A stretch of DNA of 64,000 nucleotides from Cryptomeria japonica (taxonomy: Eukaryota > Streptophyta > Pinopsida > Cupressales > Cupressaceae), in contig NC_081414.1 in the NCBI RefSeq assembly GCF_030272615.1, positions 915,439,648 to 915,503,647 on the forward strand, written 5' to 3'. Below are positions 10,076-24,336 of the stretch, in pieces. The notes under the pieces are model-generated. The model ran no database searches. It was not told the origin of the DNA and saw only the letters and a list, made by a program, of their open reading frames with translations. Position 1 is the stretch's first letter. The number at the start of each line of letters is the position of its first letter. Position numbers and translations under genes: made by a program.

Positions 10076-13000
10076 TCAAATACATAATGTTCTGAGTAGG
10101 AGATTAGAAAGGTTTTGATGGGGCCCCAAAACCCTATAAAAAAGACAACTACAAGTCCAAACTAACAAGTTTTCCTAGAACCGAAAATCCACTTACAAAA
10201 CATTGCTTAAAGATAGAACAAAAACAATCAACACCCCAAAAATAATAGATCAAAAGAAACTAAAACGTAAAAACACTACTATTATATCACAAGGGCCATA
10301 GACACAATACAAACCAACTCAAAGAAACAATAGTCTTGAGCTCTAAAAACAACAAGAATAGTGTTTAGTAGAATAAGCCTTTTAGCAATCACTTTCCTTT
10401 GATGCAGGTACAAAAAACCATCACAATCCTCAATCACCACATCAATAGAAGTTGTAGGAACAAATCTAAGAACTATTGTGAATCTCCACCTCAATAGGAT
10501 AAAAGTAGTGTAGTTTGTAAACAACCCCCTAACAATTTATCCCATCTTCTCCTGCAAAAAAGAGTCTCCACCTCAATAGGATATACAAAAGAAGATTAGA
10601 AAGGAATATGTTGTAACTCATTTAATCCTACCAATTTGGACTGTCCACCTTAATAGGAGAAATAGGGGTAGGATCAAAGCTAACGATGGTATAAACCCCC
10701 TTGCAACATCTCCATATCCTTGGATTAAGAGATCTTGGGGTAGTTTCTGACCTTAAAAAATGGGACCAAAAAGATGTTTTAGTCAAATAAATCTCACCTC
10801 AATAGGTGATGCAAGAGTAAAAACAATAGTAAGAACACGTTCATCCTTAAAGAGAAAGAGTGGAGGAAAATCCTAGAAGTAGGTAGTAAAAACCCCAAAG
10901 AAAAAATATTCTTCAAAAATTATCCCAAAATACTTTGATTTTACACTCTGATATAGAGAGAGATCCACAAAAACCACCACCAAAACATACCAATGATTTC
11001 TAAGCATATCCATGGGGCCAACATCTCCTAGTTGACACCCGCAAAAGAAATAGTAGGAAATGGGTGTAACATGAAATAGGAAAAATAAAATCATATCCAT
11101 TATTGCAAGAAACCTAAGTAGGGAAGATCTACCCAAATCCAACAAAGGAATTACCAAAAAAGAACTAGCAATAGAATCTCCTAAACTAGAACAAACTAAT
11201 GTATAAGTAGTCTCCTCAAGGCCATCAACCAAAAGATTTATTCCTAGACCAAAACAGGGGAACTCGAGAGCATAGGAACCAAGAAAAACTAGCTAGAAGA
11301 TATAGACCATATTCAGTTAGATTATAGGCACTAGTCACCCAATGAACAAATCCAACAAGACCTTTATCCAATCATTCACTTCATTGACACTAGTGTCTAT
11401 GAAAGTGCCTCCATTTAAAACCTTGATAGAGAACTCAAATCTTCAAAACCTGATATTTGACCACCCCAACCCAAACAATGCACCCTTGGCTAAGTTGAAA
11501 AAATAAAATAGAAAGAGACATACTCTACATCTTAAAAATTATAATTTTTGCAAGTACTCATCAAATACATGGCCATACTATTAATGAATGTCAAGCTTTA
11601 CAAATTAAAATAGAATAGTTATTGATTTAGATATCATAAAATTAATAGGAAACAATGAATAGCATATTTCTAATTATCATTTCAAATAGTATTCAAGTTC
11701 CTATTATGTTGATCCTCACTATGTGACATTGTTAGCTTACATATTGGGGGCTCATTTTTCATTCATGGTGGTACAATTTCAAGTGCAATCATACTTAGTA
11801 AGAAAAAAATTAGTCTATTTATTCTTGTCTCTATGCTTGGGTGGCATGAGTAATTTTTTATCTCTTTCCTCTTTCTAAGTATTCACTTTTTCCAGTATGA
11901 TTTGCATTTTTCATATCATGATGTCCTTTCTTGCATAGAATTATCCTTCATGTGAGTACATGTGTGTTACTTGGTTAGTCCTTATTCATTGCTTTAAATG
12001 GTACATATTTTATGCATACTCTCTCTTTGGAGGTTGTGTAATGTCCCTATTCTTGGGGCGTGGATTTCTCCTATCCTTTCTAATGATCTACTTTTCCTTG
12101 GTTGAGCAATGTTTGCTTGTGACATGATGTTATTCCTTTTCTGAACTTATTTGTTCAAGGATTCTCTCTTATGAAAGAAGTGTGTATCCTTGTGTACAAC
12201 CTTTTTTCACTTGGAAATTCACATCTATTGTAAACAAACCCTTTACTTTAGGTCAAAAGTGTGTTATTCTTCACCAAAAATCCCTTTACCTAGCAATAGG
12301 AGGAAGGTATGAGTTCATTTTCTCCTTTATTTCTTTTTATAGATGATGTTATTTTTGTTCAAAATATCCTCTTGGAAGTAGATGTCTAGGAGAAAAGATC
12401 TCTTCTTCTCTAAAGGGGATTCCTTTTACACTTGTTATAAGATATCTCTTTACAACTATCTTTTCCTTGCTTATAAGAGTTATACCTCTCTATCTTGGAA
12501 TTATGTACATTGTTGCTAGAAGGATATCTCTTTGGTGTTTGTTGGGATGCTTCTTTGAAAGTTTTTTCCTACCATGGGTATAAGGTTTTATTTCTACTAC
12601 AATGTTTTTGGTCTAAAGCCCATAAACCTTAAACCCTGATCTTTGTTACCAGTCCTTTTTACTAAGATAGAATATCCCCTTTCGTCTCAAAGTCCCTTTT
12701 TATTTTGGGTCGCATTTCATATGCTTTAGTTCTAAAAATTCTCGATCGACTGATCAACCTTATTTTAGGTGTCAAGTCTCACTTATGTCTAAAGGGGCCC
12801 TACCCTTGCTTTATCATCTTATCACCGCCCAATGAAAGTGTAACTCATTAGTTCTCATTTTCATCAAGATTTGTTCCACCTAATCTCTGATCCTCGATAG
12901 TGTTGTGTCAATAGGCCCTTCACAAGTCTCATATCGGTTGATTGCACTTTTAGGATCTTTTTGCACACATGTTCTATTGTTCCATGGTTCTTAAAGAACT

Positions 13001-15182
13001 CGATAGCCTGATTCTCTAATGGAAGCTTCTCCGTCATCCACAACTTATGTAGTGATGTCAAGAAAGTACCGATTTGTAATGTGCATTACATTTACAGATG
13101 CTGGCCAAAAGGTTACCAAGTGGAAGATCAGAGTTGGAGATATAGTTAAACCTACAAGAGAGGAGTTATCACCAATTCTCTCGAACTTTAGAGCATATAG
13201 AAAAATTTTAACCCATAGGTGTCATGTAGAGCCCATAAGGGATGGCGATAGACACTTGCATCAATAAGAGAATGAAAAAATGGATGGTTGAGCCACATAA
13301 TAAGGGTATGAGTCCTATGTTCCCATCTTCTAATTCAGGTAGAAGGAGACACTTTTGAAGGGGCAAGAGAGGATTATAAATAAATAAAGTTTCTACGTGC
13401 CAAGTTTTCTTTCTGCACCGACTGACCGAGATTTTGTTGTAGGGGCCCCAACATTCAAATATGAAATTTAATGGCTATCTCCCACCATCACACCAATCTA
13501 CATGCCTAAAGCAAATGAATTTAATTGCATGATGATCCAAGTTTATTCATCTATATCGACACTCTCTTTGCTCAATTTCACATTTATAGTTGTCTGGATA
13601 TGCTTTGAATATCTTTATAATTCTTCGCTACATCACAATTAGCATTTATGTGATAAGGGTTGTCGCAGTGTTCTTACTACATTCGTTAATCCTCGAATTT
13701 GGGAAAGAGAAATTTTTTAGAGTAGATAATTGTACATCTCAAATGTAAGAGATAGTATATAGTGAATTTCTTGGTTAAATCGACAATCTTAACTTCTATC
13801 TAAAGATCCTGATCTTTATCCTACTTATTAATTGCATATATCTGAGAAGAATTTGTAAGCTGTTCTCTATCACTTAAATAGGTCTACAAGGTTGTCACTC
13901 TTTTCAACCTGATAAGGGATCTCGAGAAAGGAAAAGGAGGATTCCAGATCACCTCCAACACCTACCATCTCTAAAGGAAAGGAAAAGAATGTTTGTCAAT
14001 GTTAGAAAATCTAAACAGTTGTTTGTCTATTTCCTATCAGGCAGTTACCTAAATTTTGATATTGTAAAAGGATCAAAGCTTATTTCATCCTCATTTTTTC
14101 TTTCTATAAGAGGATAATCAAGGCCTTATTTTTAGGGCTTCTTCCATAAGACAAAAAATAAACAATCTACTTAGTTTAGAGAATCTTGTGTACTGGTTTA
14201 TTCACCAAGGGTGAATGGTAAACAATAGTGTTCATAAATTTTGCAGTGCAATATTGTGACTTAGTCTCATGTCCTACTTGTAGTAAAATTTTGCAAAGGA
14301 TATGTGCATATGTTTTTCTTTTATATATATAAACATCTTGAAATCAAATTCAATGACTTTTAAGTTGTTTTTTTATGCTTGTTATCTAGAATCTTATATG
14401 AATCAATGAAATCAAGGGTTTTTGGTTCATATCTCTTCACTACGTTGATGATTGTGAAAGAATTTCAGCTTCTTCTAAAGTAGATGATTAAATTTACTAT
14501 CTTTATTCAAAGGGATTATATGTAGAGACCAAGTTATGAGATACAGTTGTAAAAATTATTTCATGATGTGATTGATATTAGGTATCAATCATATTAGGCA
14601 AAGAGATGAAGAAAAACTTGCATATTATATTGTAATATCTATCCCAATGGACAAGGCATTGATCATAGTGAACTGTGGTATCGATTATGACAAAGAGAAC
14701 TTTTTATCAAACAATATAGAAACACTTTTATTTTATTATTTTTTATTTTCAAGTATATAGGATAGTTAGTTCTCATTATGATTAGAATTGTGTAGGGTTG
14801 AAGGTCACATCCTATAAGGTTTAAATTTTATTGACTCACATAATAGTCTAAGAACATATCTATTGTAGCATCACATAAGCCTGTAAATATTCAAAGATGT
14901 TGAACTGTAAGGGATATCCACCTTAGTTTAACAGAGCCTAAAGTACAAAGAGTATGATTAGTTCCTTATCCCTAGATATCACTCTATCAGTTGGTCCACT
15001 AATCCAAGGCCTTGAAGATTGAGATTGGCCTCTCATAGAGGTATTTTGGAGTAATCAGTTGGAAACACCAACAATGTTAAAGTTGTGTATCATTCTTTTT
15101 AGCTTCCTTAAGACATCAACATGTTATTTTATTGACATATTAAGAGAGGAATACATATAAACCTCTTTGTACTATATTAATC
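10076..15182. other. Long stretch without a recognisable gene
   Basis: AT-rich, with scattered short frames (for example 10873-11232 on -, 12864-13061 on -, 13019-13267 on +) that match no family I know. Between about 10480 and 10810 the phrase CCACCTCAATAGGA recurs four times in variant form. Short runs near 11750 and 13390-13460 resemble decayed LTR-element DNA but cannot be assigned. Confidence 0.4.
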
Positions 15183-15405
15183 ATGTCTTATACAAGATTC
15201 TTCATTCCCAAAACCAAATGCAACCTTTTTATATGTGTTATATGAGAGTATACATTCTTGAAACTAGACCAACAAGTCTTATGCGAGATGTTCTTGAAAC
15301 TAGACATATTTGTTTTTAATTTTAAGTCTCATACAAGTTGTTGTATTCTCAAAACTAGACCAAAAAATTTATATGAGATTCTTAACTCTTGAAACTAGAT
15401 AGCAG
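15183..15405. repeat. Degenerate tandem repeat, unit about 50-60 bp
   Basis: The pattern GTCTTATRCRAGAT followed by TTCTTGAAACTAGACCA recurs about four times with substitutions and length changes. Confidence 0.5.
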
Positions 15406-15959
15406 CATATGCAACAGGTTGAGTGCAACTAGCATAACACAACTTGCTAGACTATTACAACTCTCCTCCTTAGCATGGATCACTTAGAATAACACAATTT
15501 GCTAGCCTATGGAATCCATATTCTTTTCTTTCTCTTCCCCATGATCTCATAGATTTTCTATTTGTAGATCACGGTTCACCATTTCATTGCATGCTCTTGC
15601 ACTTTTTATGTGATCTATTATGTTTTTTTGTGATAGCACTCCAAGAATGATATTAGTGGCTAAGATATTTTAATTGTTGAGGTCTCGTCAACCATTTTGA
15701 CTTGGAGCATTTTGTTTTTAGTACCAACCCCTTGTGTTGTGTGTCTTTTGTCTTTGTTTGGATTTTTGTGTTTGCCTTGTTTTGTGTGTCCTTGCATGTG
15801 ATTGTGTGAGTTAAGATCTAAGATTGCGGGCTTCGTTCCTTAAAATTAGAGATGTCTTATCTCCTTGTGATCTCAATCCTAATTTCTCCTTTCTCTCATA
15901 ATTCTACTTTATTATGAGTATTTGCATAGGCTCATACTCTTGTTAAAGTGGGGGCTAAA

Positions 15960-16754
15960 TGTCACATTGCAAATTATAACCAGTATAGTTTACACCTCAT
16001 GCTTGGGCTCCTACTTTAGCATTTCTTATCCTCGTCCCTTCACTAGGTTCATTTTGGTCCCCTTCTCAAAGTCTTATGTCATGAACATCACTGAGTGGGC
16101 CCCATCTTAGAGGTCCCTTCCTAATTTGTAGATTGTTAGGTCCTATTTGTTGGAGGACCAAGGAATGGAGTGTCTTGGTCTTTTACAAAGGCACTCAAAT
16201 GCCCCGGTCCCCCTTAAAGTGGCCCCAATTTGACATGAGACAAGCAGTTTCCTTCCCCGATGGATTTTGGTCCTTGTGGCTATACTTGACCATTGGAGAT
16301 TAGCTTAATTAGTAATTTATGTAGGGAAGACTATATAAAGACATCTTATAAATTTATTTTGCCATAATTTATCATAACCCATTATTTTTGCATCTATGAA
16401 GCATTCATCATTAATCATTTTTAGAGATTCAAGGCTAAATTTTACCCTTCAACCATTGTGGAAAAACGTTACATCAATATTCTCGAAAGAATGTGTGTGT
16501 GAGATGAGGGTTTCCATGTTCATATTTTTGTCATGCCATTACATTCAACATTTATGATTACATTGAAAGGGTATTGCATTAGCAATCCTTTCATTCACAA
16601 ATCTGAGGCATATCTCCTTACCATTTACTTTAGTATTTATATTATTTCATTTAAGGTTAATACCTAAACTCGGGTTTGAATTAAGGAAAACCCCTATGAA
16701 CGACATTCTTCTTCACTTTCAATGTGCAAGAAATAGGCTCAGGAGCTATACTCA
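15960..16754 (+). repeat. Probable Gypsy-type LTR (about 795 bp)
   Basis: A polypurine-tract-like AAAGTGGGGGC (15945-15955) precedes TGTCACATTGC, much like the tract and LTR start of the Gypsy element at 45323-45340. A TATA box TATATAAA lies at 16332-16339. The proposed end CTCA is followed by TTTTGACAGTGTTGGCAATG, which loosely resembles the Tat/Athila-type primer-binding site TTTTGGCGCCGTTGCCGG. The ends are inferred. Confidence 0.45.
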
Positions 16755-17139
16755 GTAATTTTGACAGTGTTGGCAATGAGGAATAGGTTCATCTTTTGAT
16801 GGAAAAAAATCAGAGGACTAGGGAAAATCTATATTACCTGGTCTCAAAAAATTGGGCCAAACTTCTAGGAATAGGTTTTAAAGATCTTATTATGCCTAGA
16901 TCTAAGTTGGTGTCTCCATGGAATATGTATAGCAATCTATTTTCATCAGTTAGCTTCAATTATCCATTGTTTTGTCTTAAATTCACAATTGCCAATCCAT
17001 TTCAACTTAGAAAGAGGGAGACACCCAAACTAGTGAATCCAATAGGAATTTCAACCCTTTCTTTATTTGGATTGTGGCAATATCTATTGGATTCACCCCT
17101 CTTTTAATGTATGGTTAATTTTGTTAGTTAGTAGTTTTA

Positions 17140-17899
17140 TTATCTTAGTTGCTGGAACTCTAGTTCTAAATTATACCATTAGAAATGGAAGGTGTGCCAA
17201 CATGGTGTGAATCTTCACACTTGTTTTGGGTTTCATGCTACATTTGTATAGGCCACCCTAATAGAGGATATTGAAGATTTGGTTGATATATAAAAAACAA
17301 ATTAACTGAGTAATAATGTGTGTGACTGATATAGATAGGAAAGTATGATCCAAGTTTAAGGTGATATGTAAAATGTGAAGTTGATGTAAAGTAATACAGA
17401 GGTCCAAATGTGATACAATACAGTAATGAAGGTTGGATTAGATGAGTATTGAGTTGTAAACTATTACCTTCATATTGGTAGATGTCATTCCCTTGCAATT
17501 CAATCTCATATCTTTATTGTATATGAACAAATATTTTGTATCTTTCTCTAAAGAAGTGATCTTTAGTTGTGCAAGTCCTTTTGTATCTTTCCTTAAGGTT
17601 TTTTGGCTTAGCTTGCAAGTACAGATCAATGAGGTCCTTGGCCTATGGAATAAATATTTGTAAACAAATTTCTTACATATATTGTTAGTGTCATTCGCAC
17701 CATGGTTTTTTCTAATTTGGGTTTTGCAAGTAAAAGTATTTGTGTTCTTGTTTAGATTTACTTGTTGTTGCAATTATTCCCTTTCATGCATGTGTGATGA
17801 ATGATGTTCTTAAAAACTTAAAGGAATGAATGATTTAATTTGATCAATTTTTTGTATGTTTATTCATCCCCCACTCTTAGCATGCAGTAGTGTTCAACA
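17140..17899 (+). repeat. Copia-type LTR remnant ending TGTTCAACA
   Basis: Its last 250 bp align with the end of the LTR ending at 23979, including CACCATGGTTTTTTCTAATT and the TGTTCAACA terminus. No primer-binding site or gag follows, so it may be a solo LTR. The start is uncertain. Confidence 0.5.
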
Positions 17900-20800
17900 T
17901 ATGTCTATGAAAAATAAATATTCCCAACATAAGAGAAAATTAGAACACACACTAACATTTCCCATTATTTTATATTAGATCCATCTTCTAGACTTTTTTT
18001 GATTAGAGTTTTGACCAACTTGGGCCAACCTAGACTTTCCCAAGTGGTTTCTAGAATACTATTAAGATCCACACCTAAATCTAGCTTAAATGTTTTAATT
18101 TAAGATTATTAAGATGTGATGTAATCAAGAAAAATCCATTCTTCTAGCTTTAATCCTCTATTATTCTATCGATATTTTTTTTTGTTTATTGAACAATACT
18201 CTCCTATTTTTTTCAACTTGACTAGTAAATCTTTTTGTTTGGCCAAACAAGCCAATATTTTAAGCATCATGACTTTTGCTTCTAAAAATAGGTTGCATCA
18301 TTATTCTGCTATTGTAGGAGATGTTAGTTTGCATCTCTATAATCCTATCATATTGTTTCTTGTTGGACTATAATTAGTCATATTATTCCTCTTCTGGTTT
18401 GATCTCTTCATTGACTACTTCAATGATTGTTTTCTTATTTCTTCTAGTATTAGTTTCTCTGCACATTAAGACTATAGATTTGTTCTTCTTATAACTAGAC
18501 TTCTTCTTCTTTGACATCAACATATACTATCCTTCTATAGAATAATCCTCATTTGAGGTGTCAGATTATTAGTTATCTATGCATTGATATCTTCTCACAT
18601 GCTGCGATGGAATTTTTCTTAAATTACTATTGCTCCTCTATTTCTCCAAAATTCATCACTCTTTGAATTCAATAGAAAATTCTTAAAATATTAATGTGCT
18701 CTTTCACATTTGAATAGGTCACGTGTATCATACCCAAAAAAAGAATATATTTCTTCTTCTCCAACTAATATTTAGTTGCAAAATGACCTAATTTTATAAA
18801 ATAGTAATAGGTTGCATCACTTCTCCAATGGTTTCTTCTTTCACATGCTCTTCTACCTACACAGTTAGTCTATTTATTTTTTCTATATAGTTATGTGAAG
18901 GATTATATTTCAATGCATAGGTATTTCTATTATTCCTCAATTATGTTCATCTATATCTTGCATCATTGACATATAAGGATTTATCTACAAAACCTTTAAC
19001 ATAAGCCATATTCCTTTATATTTCCTAATTAGAGTCATATTGTAATGGACATTTGGAGTTTGGATGGTCAGATTTTTGGATGCATAACTCATTGGCAAGG
19101 CAATTCTCTATGAGTTTATTGTCCCAATCACCACAAGTTCCCTAATATAATGAGTTTGACTGGATCAAAAATATTTTAAATTCAACTTGTGAAGTAACTA
19201 CTATTCATTATCCTTGATATTTGTGACATTCAAACCAAGCATGTCCTCTTGAACAGTTTGAAAATTGTATTTTTTAGATTTATTTACTTATTTTATAGTC
19301 ATTATACCATTTTGTAGTGTTAACTATTTCATTGCCAATTGTAATTTCTCAAGGGCCTCTTTCTACCAATCCTTACCTACTTTACACCATGACTATGCCT
19401 CAATGTGGTAGGTCATAATTATAACATCCATATAAGTGTCAAAATTTATTCCATCTAATGATGCTTTTATATCTTTTTATAATCTAATGAACCATTCAAT
19501 GTTTTGGCATTTAGTAAAATGTTATTCCACTTTCCTTAAATCATTTGTCATATGTGTTAATTAACTCATCTTCCTTGAAAATAGGTCTCTCATTTTTCTT
19601 ATACTTTCTATAAGGATACTCAAAGTATCAAGTTTTTCTTGGAAATACTTCTTAACTTCTTCCCAAATTTCTCCTCTTTGGGGTATGTGTTTCTATGTAG
19701 GTCTAGTATGTCCTTCTATAAGGAAGCCAAAAATTATAATAACTTAACCTTTGTTAGAAAAATGGTGTCCTAACCTTGCATATACATAAGATTAATATTT
19801 TAAGTAAGTATTCATTTGAGCATAGATTTATCTGAAATTCTCTTCAAACCTTAAGATTAGCTATATAAGAATTATGATAAGTTTTCATTGTAACATCATG
19901 ATTGGATTTAAAGATATTAAAGTATCCATTTTTTAAAATGTTGAATGAGATCTTCAAAGTTGATTTTGGAGGTCTTAGAGGCTCTGGATGGGCCCAAAAG
20001 TGGTCATTAGAAATGTTTAACATTATTTTTTGATAAACTATTTCAAAAGCTTTTCAACACTTCAAACGGTTCGTCAATTGGACACCTAGTTCAAAAGTTA
20101 TGGCCTCTAAAAGTTGGGTCTACTAAAATAGGAAATATAAAAATGTGTTGGACACATAAATGAGATATAAAAGGGAGATGCACATGTTGATATGTGTATT
20201 GAAATATCATTGGTCATCTTATATTGGAGATAAGATTGGTGCCATTGTTGGGTGGTTTTAGTACATGGTTTTATAATATCGTTTGATGGTTTCATGTATT
20301 GTATCTCCTATATTTTAAGTGTTTGAGATGGAGGTTGTGTGTAAGAGTCTTATATCTATTTAGTCACCTCCAAGTGTCTATTTAATGATGCTCCTTTTAG
20401 AAGCTTGTTCTACATGTATATTGTATTATGTTGTTGATTTCTGAATATTGTATTGGATGGCTTTTGGAGTGTGGGTTTTTTCTCTGGAAAGGTTTGTTCC
20501 CACCTAAATCATTATATTGATGTATGCATGTTATTCATGTTTATTTATGTTAATTTTCTCTAACCTTCATAAAGATGTGTAAACTTTTACATCACCCTCC
20601 TCTCATGAGGCATACACTAAGGAAATAGTGTCGCATATTATTAAAATCAAATTTATCCTTCTTTCTCCTTCTATATTCGATTTAAAATTTTAAAAATTTG
20701 AGTATATACTTGCTACCCTTTATAAAATCTAACCGAGGTTCCAACAATATAAAAAATGCTAGCTAGAAAAATGGAGATCACATGACAAAATTCTTAACCC

Positions 20801-22090
20801 AAAATACTTTCTATATGTTATATTTATATCCTGGACATAGTTATATAAAGGGAGTAAGGAGTTCACTTAGACAATGCACTAATTAGTTAATAGATTCTGA
20901 AGCATGAGATATTTAATACACATAGCATAAAATATATCTTTAATTGTACTATATTGGTATTATCAAGATCAATCATGTACTTTCATCTCATCTTTATATC
21001 TCCTTTTATACACACATATCCTATATTATACCTTCTATCTTCTATACATACATTTTTTCTTATTTCTTCATTTCTATACTTTGTCACATATATCTTTTGT
21101 TATACAAATATCTAGCAAATGGGATGTGACCTATCTATTCTATCCTTATTCTAGATGATGTCTTTCTAGTCTCAACTCCACAAACTCTTTGCAATGCAGC
21201 ATGGTAGATTTTGTGTTGACTTTTTCTACAATTTATCCTTTCCTTCTAATAGTTAGCTTAGCATGTCCAGCTTCGACAAAATAAAAAAGGAAATAAGCCT
21301 AGTTAGGTTTTGAATTGTGACAAGGAAAATCCTATGTTAGGTACAAGATTTGCCAACCTATTGCTATAGCATGCTTTCAATGGGGATCCTACCAAAGATT
21401 CTAACGAAAAACAAACATTATTAAAAGATGGAACAAATAGCCTAACATTATGCAATGCAATAGAAAACATGACCCATGAAATTCCTTAAGAACAAACTTT
21501 AACTACTGCTTTGATGGTGGTTCCATTCTTTATCAGTATCAAACATTCAACTCCAACAATAGAAATTGCAAACGGAAGAAAGATTCAGACTATTTAGAAA
21601 GAGAAAAAAATGCCACATTATAATAAATGAAAAAAATATATATCTCCTATTTTTTTTGGTAAAAGAAGAACCTATACATCAAAGAATAATGATTAAAGCT
21701 ATTCTAAAACCACAAAGGTGGAGTTAAGGTATTACTAAATTCTATTTAACGTAAATTAAATGTTAATATTATTTTTGACGAGATGTATTTTGAGTAATAA
21801 ATATAGCAATTTGAATGTCCCTCAAAATTTAGCCGTGCTACTCATGGTTTCTTGTTTAACACACTATTCGATTGAATAGGCGACTGCTCCCTCTTCAACT
21901 TCTTAGATGTTACATTTTCTTGTTAGATGTTACTGCTCCCTCTACAACACATCGCAAGTCTAAAGCGTTGTTTTCAGTGCATTGAATATCTCTTGCCATG
22001 TGCCAATGAATGAATTATTCAGAAATCGATGACTTACTCACGTTGAAACAAGAAAAAGATTTAGTTGTAGATTATTAGATATCAAATGAA
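17900..22090. other. Gene-poor stretch with faint antisense coding remnants
   Basis: No intact frame is seen. On the - strand between about 19830 and 18950 there are old pieces of coding-like sequence, rich in Lys, Glu and Leu and coiled-coil in style, that could be a decayed retroelement gag. The rest is AT-rich and holds nothing I can name. Confidence 0.3.
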
Positions 22091-22310
22091 AAGCTTCTGT
22101 TTAAAGTCAATCAGCGTGTATCTAGAAGAGATCAGTCTGGTTTCAAATAAGTCCTTAACAGTGGAGTATGAAAGGGTCATGGACACCGACAGATAGTTGG
22201 AAAGGCCCTTTGATGTTTATTTCCCACCATCAATCGCTAGCTCTTACGTCTGGGTATTGACCTTTTTTTTTGTCAATCCCTAATTCACGGAATTTCCGTC
22301 ACTGAGATTC
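22091..22310. repeat. Dispersed segment, copy 1 (pairs with 47087-47220)
   Basis: Shared blocks in the same order and orientation include AAGTCRATCARCGYGTAT, GGTTTCAAA, CAATCGCTAG and TTTCCRTCACT. No reading frame is seen. Confidence 0.5.
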
Positions 22311-22676
22311 ACTCGTTTGGATTCACAAAATTATTTTTAGTTGCTTTCTGATTTATGCATCTTTTACATGTCTGTCATTCTTTATAGGAAAGGAAAGGAA
22401 AGGATCTTTTGTGGTCCACAATGTCAACAATCTGTATATGGATCTATAGATGGCTTACAATAATATGGGACTACCCCAAACTAAACCTCATGGTGATTGG
22501 GAGATTGAGTCTCCATCTTAAGCTTTGTGTTTAAACATAGCATCTTCACCTGAATCAAAGGTGATTGATAAAGACTATTGAAAATAAATAATTCATTGCT
22601 TCGAATAACAATTATTCCTTCAAAATGAATGAAATAGATTTAATTTGTAATTGATTTCTTAAGAATCTCTTTAGGT

Positions 22677-24336
22677 GTTGAAGTTAGTTGTTGATTTGTA
22701 ACTTCAACAATTTAGATGTTGAAGTTAGTTGTTGCAGTTTGTTGACAGTGAGGTTGTCTGTTAGGACCAGTCTGGAGAATTCTTTGCATTAATCCACTAA
22801 GTTGATTTTAAGTGTTGCATCTTGGAGGACATGTTCATATTGTTATGCAATATTCCACTTCACAATTCCAATTTTGGATTGCTCCACAAGTGAAGTTATG
22901 TTGTTTAGTTGTTTGGTGTTATAAATTGTGTTCATCTCTATCCAACTCAGTTAGTTCATCTTATTTGGATTGTACTCTTTTGGTCCAGATATGCAATGGA
23001 GATTGAGTTAAGGTGCTTTTATGGTTCATGCTATGGTGTATGAAGATCCAAATTAATTACTTTTTATTGGATAATTTTTTTTGAGTCGAGTGGTTAACAT
23101 GCTTTACTATTTATCTATATGTTTCTTTTGATGCTAACTTCAGAGGATGTATTCTTGTGTGTGGTTCATTGGAATTGACTTAGGATATTAAGTATTGTGA
23201 TGTATTTGAGCCCTCTTTATCTCCTAGAGTGAACCGCATGTAATGGAATTGCTCATGGTAGCTGAATTTGTGTAAATTATATTTATTCTATTTTTGGCTG
23301 ACCTAGTTCAGAGTTTTTGGTGAATAAGGTGATATAAATAGATGTGAGGATGTGTGAATTGGTGTGTGGATTGATTCAAAGTATTGTGAAAGTATATGTA
23401 GGAAGAAAAAGTGCAAATATCAGTTTGTGATGAGCTTTGATAATTATATATTTTAGTATGATAGTGTTTTGAGGCAAAATGTTTGAGTTATGTTTGGCAT
23501 TATATTGGTCGCATGAACTAGAAGTTTAAGGACAATTTCATGATCAAGAGATCTTATTCATTTCAATTCATCATTCCTCCATACCTTTTAGAAGATACTA
23601 AGTCCTTTTCGTAGCTTGTGCAAATCTATATCTTGCCTTAGATTCATGAGTCTCCACTTGCAACAATTTTATTGTATCTTGCACTAAAGTTGTGCACCTT
23701 AGCCTGCAATTCCAAATTAGGAGTAATGATCTTCCCAAGCATTGTTCCTAAAACATTGTATTCAATTATTTATATAGTGAGTTCAATTCTCACCATGATT
23801 TTTTCCATTTGGGGTTTTCCATGCAAAAAATTGGTGTTCATGTGTTTGGTATTTTTTGTTTCATCTTTCATTGATTCTTAGTTGATTAAAGATAATTGAT
23901 ATGTGTTTTCAATTGAAGAAAGTTTAAAGGTTTTCTCAAGATTGTTCACCGCCCTCTGATTCTTGTGGTGTGTTCAACAATTGGTATCAAATCCAGGTTC
24001 CTCTAGGAAAATCTTAATCACTTGAGAAAGGTCAAAGATGGTGCAAGATAGTGGTAAAAAAGTATCAAAGTTTGATGGTTCAAATTACTCTTTTTGGAAG
24101 GAGAAAATGGAATCTTATTTGGATCCCATGTCATTTGGAATATGGGAAGCTATTAAGGATCATTATACTCCTCTAATTGATGCTCCTTCTACTCCACATG
24201 AGATCAGGTTGTATGAAAATAATGGCAAAGCAAGAAATGTGCTTATCAGTGTTTTCAGTGATTGAATGGTATTGATTGTTCCTCAAATGTTGTAGGAAGA
24301 GAGAAGATGATTGAACTAAGAGAGATGAAAAATGAA
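22677..24336 (+). mobile_element. Copia-type remnant: 5' LTR, primer site and start of gag
   Basis: An LTR of about 1.3 kb (start uncertain, near 22677 or 22727) ends TGTTCAACA at 23979. The next bases, TTGGTATCAAATCC, resemble the tRNA-iMet primer site. A gag start follows at 24038. The element is a fossil and a hAT-like element is inserted in it at 24337. Confidence 0.65.
24038..24265 (+). pseudogene. Copia gag N-terminal fragment
   Basis: The 75-codon frame begins MVQDSGKKVSKFDGSNYSFW and continues with KEKMESYL and GIWEAI, the usual N-terminal pattern of plant Copia gag. Its position just after the LTR and primer site supports this start. Only a fragment is readable. Confidence 0.75.

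Noticed and set aside
10873-11232. 119-codon frame on -, rich in Leu and Phe
   Set aside because: Looks like a hydrophobic product of translating AT-rich sequence; no family resemblance.
17438-17773. 111-codon frame on -
   Set aside because: It is antisense to a Copia LTR remnant and matches nothing.
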